A program made the translations under genes and the position numbers. The notes beneath the pieces were generated by a model. It was not told the origin of the DNA. It ran no database searches and worked only from the letters and a program-made list of their open reading frames with translations. A DNA stretch of 49,581 bases from a bacterium (GTDB lineage Bacteria > Sysuimicrobiota > Sysuimicrobiia > Sysuimicrobiales > Segetimicrobiaceae). Shown here one piece after another: positions 17,008 through 24,800 of this stretch (its first letter is position 1; each line of letters opens with the position of its first letter). Location: the NCBI GenBank assembly GCA_035295165.1, contig DATGJN010000016.1, positions 1 through 49,581 on the forward strand. The letters run 5' to 3'.

Positions 17008-17951
17008 TCGTATCGCACCCGCGGGTCGACGAGCGCGTACAACACGTCGACGGCGAGATTGGTGAGGACGAACAGGCCTGCGATCAGGAGGACGACGCCT
17101 TGGACCACGGGGTAATCCCGCTGCCCGATCGCGTTGAGCGCGAGGCGTCCCATCCCCGGCAGGGCGAACACCTCCTCGATCACCACGGTGCCGCCCAGCA
17201 GATACCCGGCCTGGAAGCCGATCACGGTGATGACCGGGATCAGCGCGTTCCGCAGGGCGTGCCGGTCCACGACGACGCGCTCCAGGAGGCCCTTCGCGCG
17301 CGCGGTCCGCACGTAGTCCTCGCCCAAGACCTCCAGCAGCGAGGAGCGGACGAACCGCATGAACACCGCGGCGAGGGACACCCCGAGCGAGATCGCCGGC
17401 AGTGCCATGACCGTGAGGTTGGCGATGGGGTTCGTCGCAAAGCCGACGTACGTGCCGATCGAGGCGATCGGGAAGTTGGCCAGGACCAGGAGGAGCATCG
17501 CGGCGAGCCAGAAGTTGGGAACGCTCAACCCGATGAGCCCCACGACGCTGACCAGCGCGTCGATCGCGGTGCCCCGCCGGAGCGCCGCGGTGACGCCGAT
17601 CGGGATGCCGATCACAAGCGCGATCACCAGGGCGAACAGCGTGATCTCGCCGCTGATCGGAAGCCGCGCCAGGATGTCGGGGAGCACGGGGCGGCTCGTC
17701 CGGAGCGAGACACCGAAGTCTCCTTGGAGCACACGGCCGATCCAGTCCACGTACTGCAGCGGTAGCGGCTGATCGATGCCGAACAGCCGCCGGAGTTCGG
17801 CCATCTGTTGCGGCGTCATCGCGACCTGGGTGCCGAGAAACATCTGCACCGCGTCGCCCGGGAGCAGGTGGACCAGCAGAAACACCACGATCGACACCCC
17901 CCACAGCACCGGCACGAGCGTGAGCAGCCGGCCCGCGAGGAACGCGGTCAT
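17004..17951 (-). CDS. dppB: ABC transporter permease, DppB type
   Basis: A 315-residue permease with the DppB N-terminus (LAGRLLTLVPVLWGVSIVVF, LLPGDAVQ), about six hydrophobic segments and the EAA loop RTARAKGLLERVVVDRHALR. The C-terminus NLAVDVLYALVDPRVRYE is typical. It starts with ATG at 17951 and overlaps dppC by four bases. It partners DppC for uptake of peptide-like cargo across the inner membrane. No DppD or DppF ATPase gene follows, which is unusual for this family. Confidence 0.91.
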   Translation of the reverse strand: MTAFLAGRLLTLVPVLWGVSIVVFLLVHLLPGDAVQMFLGTQVAMTPQQMAELRRLFGIDQPLPLQYVDWIGRVLQGDFGVSLRTSRPVLPDILARLPISGEITLFALVIALVIGIPIGVTAALRRGTAIDALVSVVGLIGLSVPNFWLAAMLLLVLANFPIASIGTYVGFATNPIANLTVMALPAISLGVSLAAVFMRFVRSSLLEVLGEDYVRTARAKGLLERVVVDRHALRNALIPVITVIGFQAGYLLGGTVVIEEVFALPGMGRLALNAIGQRDYPVVQGVVLLIAGLFVLTNLAVDVLYALVDPRVRYE

Positions 17952-18084
17952 CGAAGCCCCGTGCCGCGCCCGCGTCGCCCCACGCAGCGGGCGCGAGGGT
18001 CAGGCGGCGTCATCGACGCAGGGATGGATCGGACGGCCGGGGGGCGGCGCCATCGCGGTCGCCACCCCCCAGGTGTCCCATCGG

Positions 18085-19605
18085 TTACCGTTGGATCGAG
18101 GTTTCCTGCAAGTACTCCAGCGAGCCTGTGGGGATGACCCGGAACCCCTTCACGTAGCCCTGCAGCACCTGGCTCGTATACGGCGTGTACAGGAACACCG
18201 CCGGTGCGTCCGTGACGAGCGCGCGCTGCGCGTCGTCGTAGATCGGCTTGCGCTCGGCCACGGTCAGGTGCACCCGGCCCCGGTCCAGGAGCTTGTCGAC
18301 CGCGGCGTCCTTGAACAGGAAGTTGTTCACGGCGCCGGTGCTGTAGAACGTGCGGTACAGGAATCGGTCCGGATCGGGGTCCCCACCCCGGAGCTCGACC
18401 ATCGTGTCGAAGTCGCGCTTGACCCAGCGGTTGATGTACGTGCCCCACTCGACGTTGTCGATCGTCGGATTCAGCCCCACCGCGCGCAGCTGGGCCTGGA
18501 TGATCTGCGCGACCGCCAACCCGCCCTCGTACGTCGGCGACGCCACGATGTTGAACGACGCCCCCGCGACGCCGGCTTCCTGCAGCATCTGCTTGGCCTT
18601 GGCCGGGTTCGTGTGGTACTCGGGGAACGACGCGACCGGCAGCGCATACACTCGGTCCGGCGCCGGGATCGGCCCGCTCACATCGCCGAGTCCGAACTCC
18701 GCCGCGGCGACGATCGCCTGACGGTCGATTGCGTACGCGATCGCGTCGCGCACCTTCGGATTCGTGAACGGTGCGTGCGTCGTGTTGAACGAGAAGATGC
18801 GCAGGTTCAGGCTCGCCGCCTGCGCGACCTGCAGCGTCTTGTCTCCCTGCGCCTGCTTGACCAGGCTCCCGTCCGAGATCGTCGCCATGTCCAGGCTCCG
18901 GCTGCGCACGCCGGCGAGCAGCGACGCTTCCTCCGGGACCACGCGGATCACGATCTCATCGACTTTCGGCAGCCCGCGCTTGAAGTAGTTCGGATTCTTC
19001 TCAAGTCGCATGTAGTTGTCCGGCACCCATTCCGCGAGCACGAACGGGCCGGTGCCGGCCTCGGTCTTCTGGAGGTCGCCGTTCTTGAGCACGGCCGCCT
19101 TCTCCACGATCGCCAGGTTGGCCGAGGTCAGCGCCGCGAGCGTGGACGCCAGCGGGTACTTCAGGTGCAACCGCACCGTCAGCGGGTCCGTTGCGGTGAC
19201 GGTGTCCACCGCGTCCAGGTAGGACCGCGCCGGGGACGCCGTCTTCGGATCGAGGACTCGTTCGATCGTGAAGGCGACATCGTCGGCCGTCAGCGGCGTG
19301 CCGTCGTGAAACCGGACGCCCGGATGCAGGTGGAAGACGTAGGTCCGGTTGTCGGGCGTATCCCACGACGTCGCGAGGTCGCCGACGACGTGCAGGCCCG
19401 CGTCGTACGTCACGAGCTTGTTGTATAGAAGATCGATCCGGCGGAACGAGGAGAACGCCGTCACCTTGTTGGGATCCAGCCCGACGATCTCCTGGTCCAC
19501 GCCCATCGTCAGCGTGACCTTTGCCGGCGCCGCGTACGTCTGCCCGGCGAGCGGCAGCGCGAGCAGCAACGCCACGAGCACGACCAGAATCCGCTTCGCG
19601 TGCAT
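18085..19605 (-). CDS. dppA: ABC peptide/muropeptide-binding protein, family 5
   Basis: A 506-residue extracytoplasmic solute-binding protein. Residues 1-25 form a signal peptide ending TYAAPA; there is no lipobox Cys, so it is not an obvious lipoprotein. The mature part has the family 5 features GLDPNKVTAFSS, YVFHLHPGVRFHDGTPLTADDV and NPAKAKQMLQEAGV. Relatives bind peptides, and MppA of E. coli binds murein tripeptide. AGGGGGTGA lies just before the ATG at 19605. It is the first gene of the muropeptide operon behind a promoter with a palindromic operator-like site. Confidence 0.9.
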   Translation of the reverse strand: MHAKRILVVLVALLLALPLAGQTYAAPAKVTLTMGVDQEIVGLDPNKVTAFSSFRRIDLLYNKLVTYDAGLHVVGDLATSWDTPDNRTYVFHLHPGVRFHDGTPLTADDVAFTIERVLDPKTASPARSYLDAVDTVTATDPLTVRLHLKYPLASTLAALTSANLAIVEKAAVLKNGDLQKTEAGTGPFVLAEWVPDNYMRLEKNPNYFKRGLPKVDEIVIRVVPEEASLLAGVRSRSLDMATISDGSLVKQAQGDKTLQVAQAASLNLRIFSFNTTHAPFTNPKVRDAIAYAIDRQAIVAAAEFGLGDVSGPIPAPDRVYALPVASFPEYHTNPAKAKQMLQEAGVAGASFNIVASPTYEGGLAVAQIIQAQLRAVGLNPTIDNVEWGTYINRWVKRDFDTMVELRGGDPDPDRFLYRTFYSTGAVNNFLFKDAAVDKLLDRGRVHLTVAERKPIYDDAQRALVTDAPAVFLYTPYTSQVLQGYVKGFRVIPTGSLEYLQETSIQR

Positions 19606-19667
19606 CTCTCACCCCCTGTGTACGGTTCCCGGAGCCCCGGGGTTACGTCGGCACCGGCGCAGGCTCC

Positions 19668-19680
19668 GTGACCGCGTCAC
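19668..19680. promoter_or_regulatory. Palindrome at operon start, candidate operator
   Basis: GTGAC-3-GTCAC, a perfect 5-bp-arm palindrome read the same way on both strands. On the minus strand it begins about 7 bases after the -10 hexamer of the dppA promoter, so a bound protein would cover the start point. The regulator is not identified in the window. Confidence 0.45.
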
Positions 19681-19687
19681 CGCCTCT

Positions 19688-19716
19688 ATGATAGCCCTTA
19701 TGGCGCCCGCGGTCAC
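19688..19716 (-). promoter_or_regulatory. Promoter of dppA-to-nanE operon
   Basis: On the minus strand GTGACC (-35, 4 of 6), a 17-base spacer and TATCAT (-10, 5 of 6). It lies between the acetyltransferase stop and dppA, 83 bp before the dppA start, and so would drive the importer and the recycling enzymes as one transcript. Confidence 0.55.
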
Positions 19717-20186
19717 TCCGGCCGGATCGGACCGAGCGTCTTCCGATACAGGGCTTCCGTAATGCCCGCCCTCACGTAGTCGGGGATTTCCCCGATCCAC
19801 CGGTAGCCCCGCCGTTCGTAGAAGCGGCGCGCGTCCGCGTTGCCCGCCGACACGAGCAGAAAGACGTTGGGACCGTGTGACAGGATGTCTTCCTCCGCGG
19901 CGTGCATCAGTCGGTCGCCCGCCCCGCGCCCCTGGGCTCCCTCCGCGACCCCGACGGCGCGCACATACCCGCTGCGATCGAACGTACCGCGCAGGCTGTA
20001 CACGACGAACCCGATGACACGGCCGCGGTCCTCCGCGACCCGCGCCCGGGCGGATCCGGTCAGCGCGCCGGTGAATAGTGCACGCGCGTCGTCCGGAGTC
20101 GTCCCGTAGCGTTGCCAGAGCGGAAGCCCTAGCATGATCGCGGCGCAGAGCTCCACGTCCGTCTCCCGGAGCGGCCGGATCGTCAC
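19713..20186 (-). CDS. GNAT-family N-acetyltransferase
   Basis: A 157-residue GNAT acetyltransferase. It opens VTIRPLRETDVE, has the acetyl-CoA-binding segment VAEGAQGRGAGDRLMHAAE (motif A, Q/RxxGxG/A) and ends with ADARRFYERRGYRWIGEIPDY, a standard motif B. The start is GTG at 20186 with GGAG upstream; a longer frame would run into the divergent nagA gene. It lies 107 bp before dppA in the same direction. Substrate unknown; an amino sugar or small amine is conceivable from the neighbours but unproven. Confidence 0.82.
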   Translation of the reverse strand: MTIRPLRETDVELCAAIMLGLPLWQRYGTTPDDARALFTGALTGSARARVAEDRGRVIGFVVYSLRGTFDRSGYVRAVGVAEGAQGRGAGDRLMHAAEEDILSHGPNVFLLVSAGNADARRFYERRGYRWIGEIPDYVRAGITEALYRKTLGPIRPE

Positions 20187-20292
20187 GCGGCACAGTTCTC
20201 CGCCGCGATCCCGTGCGCCTGCCGCCGCGCGGCGCCCCACAGACCGTCGGCGCCGCAGGAGGGCGGCGCGGCGGGCCTGAACCAGTGGGACC

Positions 20293-21450
20293 ATGATCAT
20301 TTCCGCAGGCACAGTCATGGCGCCCGATCGGAACCTCAGCCCCGGCTTCGTCGCGATCGAGGACGGCCGCATCACGCGCGTCGGTGCCGGCGAGCCGCCG
20401 GGCCGCGACGCGGCGGGCGTGCTCAGGTTTCCGGACGGCACCCTGATCCCCGGGCTCATCGATCTTCAAGTCAACGGCGGCGCCGGCGTGGATTGTTCGC
20501 ACTGCGTCCTCGAAGACTATGACGTGCTCGGGCGGTACCTTGCCGGGACCGGCGTCACGGCCTACCTCCCGACGATCGTCAGCGCCCCGCTTGAGGATAT
20601 GCGCCGGGCGGCCGAGGTTGCGGCCAGCGCGGGAGCCCGGCGCAGCCAGCTGCCGCAGATCCTCGGGGTGCACCTCGAGGGGCCGTATCTCAATCCGCTG
20701 CGCCGCGGGGCCCATCGCGCCCAGGACCTCAGGCACCCGACGGTCCCGGAGGTCACCGAGACGGTGCGCCGCGTCCGCGGCGCCGTGCGCGTGATGACGC
20801 TTGCGCCGGAGCTCGAAGGCGCCGAACCCGTGGTGCGCGCGCTGGCCGCACAGGGGATCGTCGTCGCGCTGGGGCATACCGACGCGGCCTACGACGAGAT
20901 CCGAGCCGCGGCGCAGTGGGGCGCCCGGCTCGTCACCCACGTGTTCAACGCGATGCGCGGCCTGCACCACCGGGAGCCCGGCGCCGCAGGCGGCGCGCTG
21001 CTCACACGCGGGCTTGTGGTGAGCGTGATCGCCGACGGCATCCATGTCCATCCTGCGGTGCTCAACCTGATCGCGCGCACGGCGGGCACCAACCGGGTGG
21101 CGCTCGTGTCGGACGCCGTCTCCGGGGCCGGGATGGAACGGGGCAATTTCACGCTGGGCGCGCAGGCGATCGAAGTGCGGGACGGCGTGCCGCGCTTGCC
21201 CGACGGCACGCTTGCGGGGAGTGTGCTCAGAATGAGCCGGGCCGTTCGCAACTTCGCGGCTGCCGCCGAGGTGGGTCTGCGAGAAGCCGTGCAGTCGGCG
21301 ACGCTCGTGCCAGCGCGGCTCCTCGGTCTCGCGCGCAAGGGCCAGATCGTCGACGGGCACGACGCCGATCTGGTCGTGTTCGATCGCGAAGGCGGCGTGG
21401 CGCTGACGCTCGTCGCGGGGCAAGTCGCCTATCTCCGCCACGGCGCATAG
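20293..21450 (+). CDS. nagA: N-acetylglucosamine-6-phosphate deacetylase
   Basis: A 385-residue amidohydrolase that converts GlcNAc-6-P to GlcN-6-P and acetate. Motifs: LIPGLIDLQVNGG, GVHLEGPYLNPLRRGAH (metal-site Glu), ALGHTDA, THVFNAMRGLHHREPG, ADGIHVHP and VSDAVSGAG with the catalytic Asp. Length equals family norms. It is transcribed away from the minus-strand recycling operon and finishes its pathway: MurQ and NanE both make its substrate. No nagB deaminase is in the window, so GlcN-6-P may go to cell wall synthesis. The ribosome binding site is weak. Confidence 0.94.
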   Translation: MIISAGTVMAPDRNLSPGFVAIEDGRITRVGAGEPPGRDAAGVLRFPDGTLIPGLIDLQVNGGAGVDCSHCVLEDYDVLGRYLAGTGVTAYLPTIVSAPLEDMRRAAEVAASAGARRSQLPQILGVHLEGPYLNPLRRGAHRAQDLRHPTVPEVTETVRRVRGAVRVMTLAPELEGAEPVVRALAAQGIVVALGHTDAAYDEIRAAAQWGARLVTHVFNAMRGLHHREPGAAGGALLTRGLVVSVIADGIHVHPAVLNLIARTAGTNRVALVSDAVSGAGMERGNFTLGAQAIEVRDGVPRLPDGTLAGSVLRMSRAVRNFAAAAEVGLREAVQSATLVPARLLGLARKGQIVDGHDADLVVFDREGGVALTLVAGQVAYLRHGA

Positions 21451-21524
21451 CCCGGGCACGGGGCGGCGGCAACAGTTCTCGCACGCAGCGCCGTGCGAAG
21501 ATCCGAACAATCTGCCCGTTTCCC

Positions 21525-21553
21525 TTGACAACCTACGCCAATTCTGGTACACA
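21525..21553 (+). promoter_or_regulatory. Promoter of gltB leader
   Basis: A perfect TTGACA at 21525-21530, a 17-base spacer and TACACA at 21548-21553 (3 of 6, so the -10 is weak). It stands about 70 bp before the riboswitch-like leader and is the only good -35 in the 371-bp space between nagA and gltB. Confidence 0.55.
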
Positions 21554-21624
21554 CAGTTAAATAACCGATCAGCATCATCGGCACGGCGGACCCGTTGTTT
21601 CGTGCTCGGCGACGGGGAGGGAGT

Positions 21625-21726
21625 GTGCCTAGGGATCCGCGGCCCCCAGGAGGGGTCGGACCGGACCGAGCGGCACAGGCGGCCTAAAGGGCGCTACACC
21701 ATCGGGACAAAAGCCCGAGGGAGAGG
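21625..21726 (+). promoter_or_regulatory. ykkC-family riboswitch aptamer, probably ppGpp type
   Basis: The leader contains, in order, the conserved blocks of the ykkC RNA family: CTAGGGATCCGC (21629-21640), CCGGACCGAGCGGC (21661-21674), ACACC (21696-21700) and GGGACAAAAGCCCG (21704-21717). GTGCC (21625-21629) and GGCAC (21672-21676) pair to close the first stem. TCGGG (21702-21706) pairs with CCCGA (21714-21718) in the 3' stem. An intervening GC-rich hairpin with a TAAA loop lies at 21679-21694. Family subtypes sense guanidine, ppGpp, PRPP or nucleoside diphosphates. The gene controlled is glutamate synthase, an amino acid biosynthesis gene of the type linked to ppGpp. The subtype is therefore inferred from context; the family is read from sequence. 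Confidence 0.8.
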
Positions 21727-21766
21727 TTCCTCTCACACAGGATCGCTCCCTCGGGCTTTTGCTTTT
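21708..21766 (+). terminator. Intrinsic terminator overlapping the aptamer
   Basis: A perfect 16-bp stem (21708-21723 with 21746-21761) with a 22-base loop, ending in a T-rich run TTTTGCTTTT. Its 5' arm is the AAAAGCCCGAGGGAG that also belongs to the aptamer's 3' conserved block, so aptamer folding and terminator folding exclude each other. This predicts an ON switch: ligand binding lets transcription proceed into gltB, whose ATG is 56 bases further on behind a GAGGGGG site. Confidence 0.85.
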
Positions 21767-21821
21767 GGCGCGGCGGAGCGACGGTCCGGCGGGACGGGTA
21801 TCTCGCGCGAGGGGGACCACG

Positions 21822-24800
21822 ATGTCCGGCCTCTATGACCGGAGGTTTGAACACGATGCATGCGGCGTCGGGTTCGTGGCGACGACGGGCGGCCGCAGTC
21901 ACGCGCCCCTCGCGCACGCATTGGACGCGCTCGCGAACCTGGCGCACCGCGGCGCGGTCTCTGCGGACGGCAAGACGGGGGACGGCGCCGGGGTGCTCAC
22001 CCAGATTCCCCATCGGTTGCTCGCGCCCGACCTGCAGCGACTCTCGGTGCGCGTGCCCCGACACAGCGACCTGGGGCTTGCGATGGTGTTCCTCCCCCGC
22101 GACAACCGGACGCGCGGGCGCGCCCGCGCAATCGTTGAGGACGCGATCACCCGCGAGGGGCTGGTGTTCTTCGGGTGGCGGCAGGTGCCGGTCGCCTCGG
22201 CGGCGCTCGGCCGAGATGCGCTCCTCACCCGGCCCGAGATCGAGCAGGCGCTGGTCGGCCGGCCCGATCCGCTCGGCGCGGACGAGTTCGAGCGGACGCT
22301 GTACCTGGCGCGGAAAGTCATCGAGCGGCGGCTCCTCGAGGAGCGCATCGCGGAGTGTTCGGTGCCGTCGTGCTCGCACCGGACCGTCGTGTACAAAGGC
22401 CTCTGCGTCGCCCCGCAACTCCCGCGCTTCTACGCGGACCTGCGCGACCCGGCGTTTGAGACGGCGCTCGCACTGTTCCATCAACGGTACAGTACGAACA
22501 CATTCCCGAGTTGGCCGCTCGCCCAGCCGTTCCGGTTGCTGGCCCACAACGGAGAGATCAACACGTTGTGGGGCAACGTCAACTGGACGCGCGCCCGCGA
22601 GGCCCACCTGCGCTCCCCGTTCTGGCGGGAGCGCATGCGAGACCTGACCCCGGTGATCCAGGCGGACGGCAGCGACAGCGCGATGCTGGACAACGTACTG
22701 GAACTCCTCGTGCAGTCCGGCCGCGACCCCCTGCATGCGATGATGACGCTCGTCCCCGAGGCCTCGGAGGGGGCGACGGAGATGGCGCCCGAGCTCCGCG
22801 CGTTCTATGAGTTTCACGCTGGTCTCTCGGAGCCGTGGGACGGGCCCGCGGCCCTCGCGTTCTCGGATGGCCGCGTGGCCGCGGCGGCGCTGGACCGCAA
22901 CGGACTGCGCCCGGCGCGGTACATGATCACGGAGGACGGGTTAGTGGTCGTCGCGAGCGAGGCTGGCGTGCTCGATCTCGACCCCAGCCGGATCGTGGAA
23001 AAGGGTCGGCTGGGCCCCGGTCGGGTGATCGCCGTCGATACCGTGGCGGGCCGGATTCTCAACGACGAGACGATCAAGCGCGAGGTCGCCGGCCGTCGGC
23101 CATATGCCGCGTGGCTCGCTGCGGGCCGGACCCGCGTGCCTTCGGACACCGCGCCCCCCGCGGTCGACTCCCCCTCGTTGGCGCGGCGGCTCGTTGCGTT
23201 CGGTTACTCGGACGAGGAGTTCAAGCGCATTCACACACCGATGTTCATGGAGGCGAAGGACCCGGTTGGGTCGATGGGTGACGATACGCCGCTTGCGGTG
23301 CTGTCGTCGCGCCCGCGTCTACTCTACGCCTATCTGAAGCAGCGGTTTGCCCAGGTGACGAATCCGCCGATCGATTCCCTGCGCGAACGCCTCGTGATGT
23401 CGCTCGTGACCCTGCTCGGCGCCCGCGGCAACCTGCTGGAGGAGGCACCCGAGCACGCGCGGCTCGTCGAGTTGCGCTCTCCGGTGATCACCGCAGTCGA
23501 GCTCGGGTCTCTCGCATCGCTCCCCGAGGAGACGCTGCGTGTGCGCACCCTGTCGGCGCGATTCGCGGCCGCGGGCGGCGCGGACGGGCTCGAGCGCGCC
23601 CTCGTGCAGCTGTGCGACGAGGCGGCGTACCAGGTCGAGGAGGGCGCGACGCTCCTCGTCATCTCCGACCGCGGAATCGATGCGGCGCACGCGCCGATCC
23701 CGATGGTGCTCGCCGTCGGCGCCGTGCACCAGTCGTTGATCCGCCGCGGGCGACGCATGCGCGTGAGCCTCGTGGCGGAGACCGGCGAGGCGCGGGACGT
23801 CCACCACACGGCGGTGCTCATTGGCTACGGCGCGAGCGCGGTCTGCCCGTACCTCGCACACGAGATGATCGTGGAGGAGGCGCGCCGGGCAGGCGCGGAT
23901 CCCGCGGCGTGGCTGGCCAACCACCGCAAGGCGATCGAAGCGGGGCTGCTCAAGATCATGTCCAAGATGGGCATCTCCACGGTGTCGAGCTACCACGGCG
24001 CCCAGATCTTCGAGGCCGTGGGACTGGACACAGCACTCGTGGAGTTTGCGCTGACGGGGACACCGTCCCGGCTCGGCGGCATCGGGCTCGCCGAGATCTC
24101 CGAGGACGTGCTGCTGCGTCACCGCCGCGCGTTTGGCGACGACGGCGTGCCTGCGTTGGACGACCCCGGGTTGTTCCGGTTCCGCAAGGACGGGGAGTAC
24201 CATGCGTTCCACCCGAACGTCCTGCGGACGCTGCACCGGCTCGCGCTCCAGGGCGGCGACGAAGAATATCTCGCGTACGCGTGGGAGGTGACGCACCGGC
24301 CGCCGACCGCGCTGCGCGATCTCCTCGAGTTCCACGGCGGCGCCCCGATCCCGGTGGAGGGTGTGGAGCCGGCCGCCGAGATCGCCCGACGGTTCGTCGT
24401 CTCGTCGATGTCGCACGGATCGCTCAGCAAGGAAGCGCACGAAACGCTCGCGATCGCGATGAACCGCCTGGGCGCGAAGAGCAGCAGCGGGGAGGGCGGG
24501 GAAGACCCCGATCGATTCGTGCGGCGGCCGAACGGGGACTGGCCGAACTCGGCGGTGAAGCAGGTGGCTTCGGGGCGGTTCGGCGTCACCGCGTCGTACC
24601 TGAACGCGGCCCAGGAACTCGAGATCAAGATGGCCCAGGGGAGCAAACCCGGCGAGGGCGGTCAGATCCCCGGGGCCAAGGTCTCCGCGGAGATCGCGCG
24701 GATCCGGCACACGCAGCCGGGCATCGCCCTGATCTCTCCGCCGCCGCATCACGACATCTACAGCATCGAGGATCTCGCGCAGCTGATCTACGATCTGAAA

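Noticed and set aside
21625-21726. Reading the gltB leader as a T-box or a glutamine riboswitch
   Set aside because: No T-box AGGGUGGNACCGCG-like antiterminator block is present, and the ykkC blocks match in order with the stems.
21759-21821. Longer gltB beginning at 21759
   Set aside because: That ATG-like start lies in the T-run of the terminator and would add residues before the usual short propeptide.
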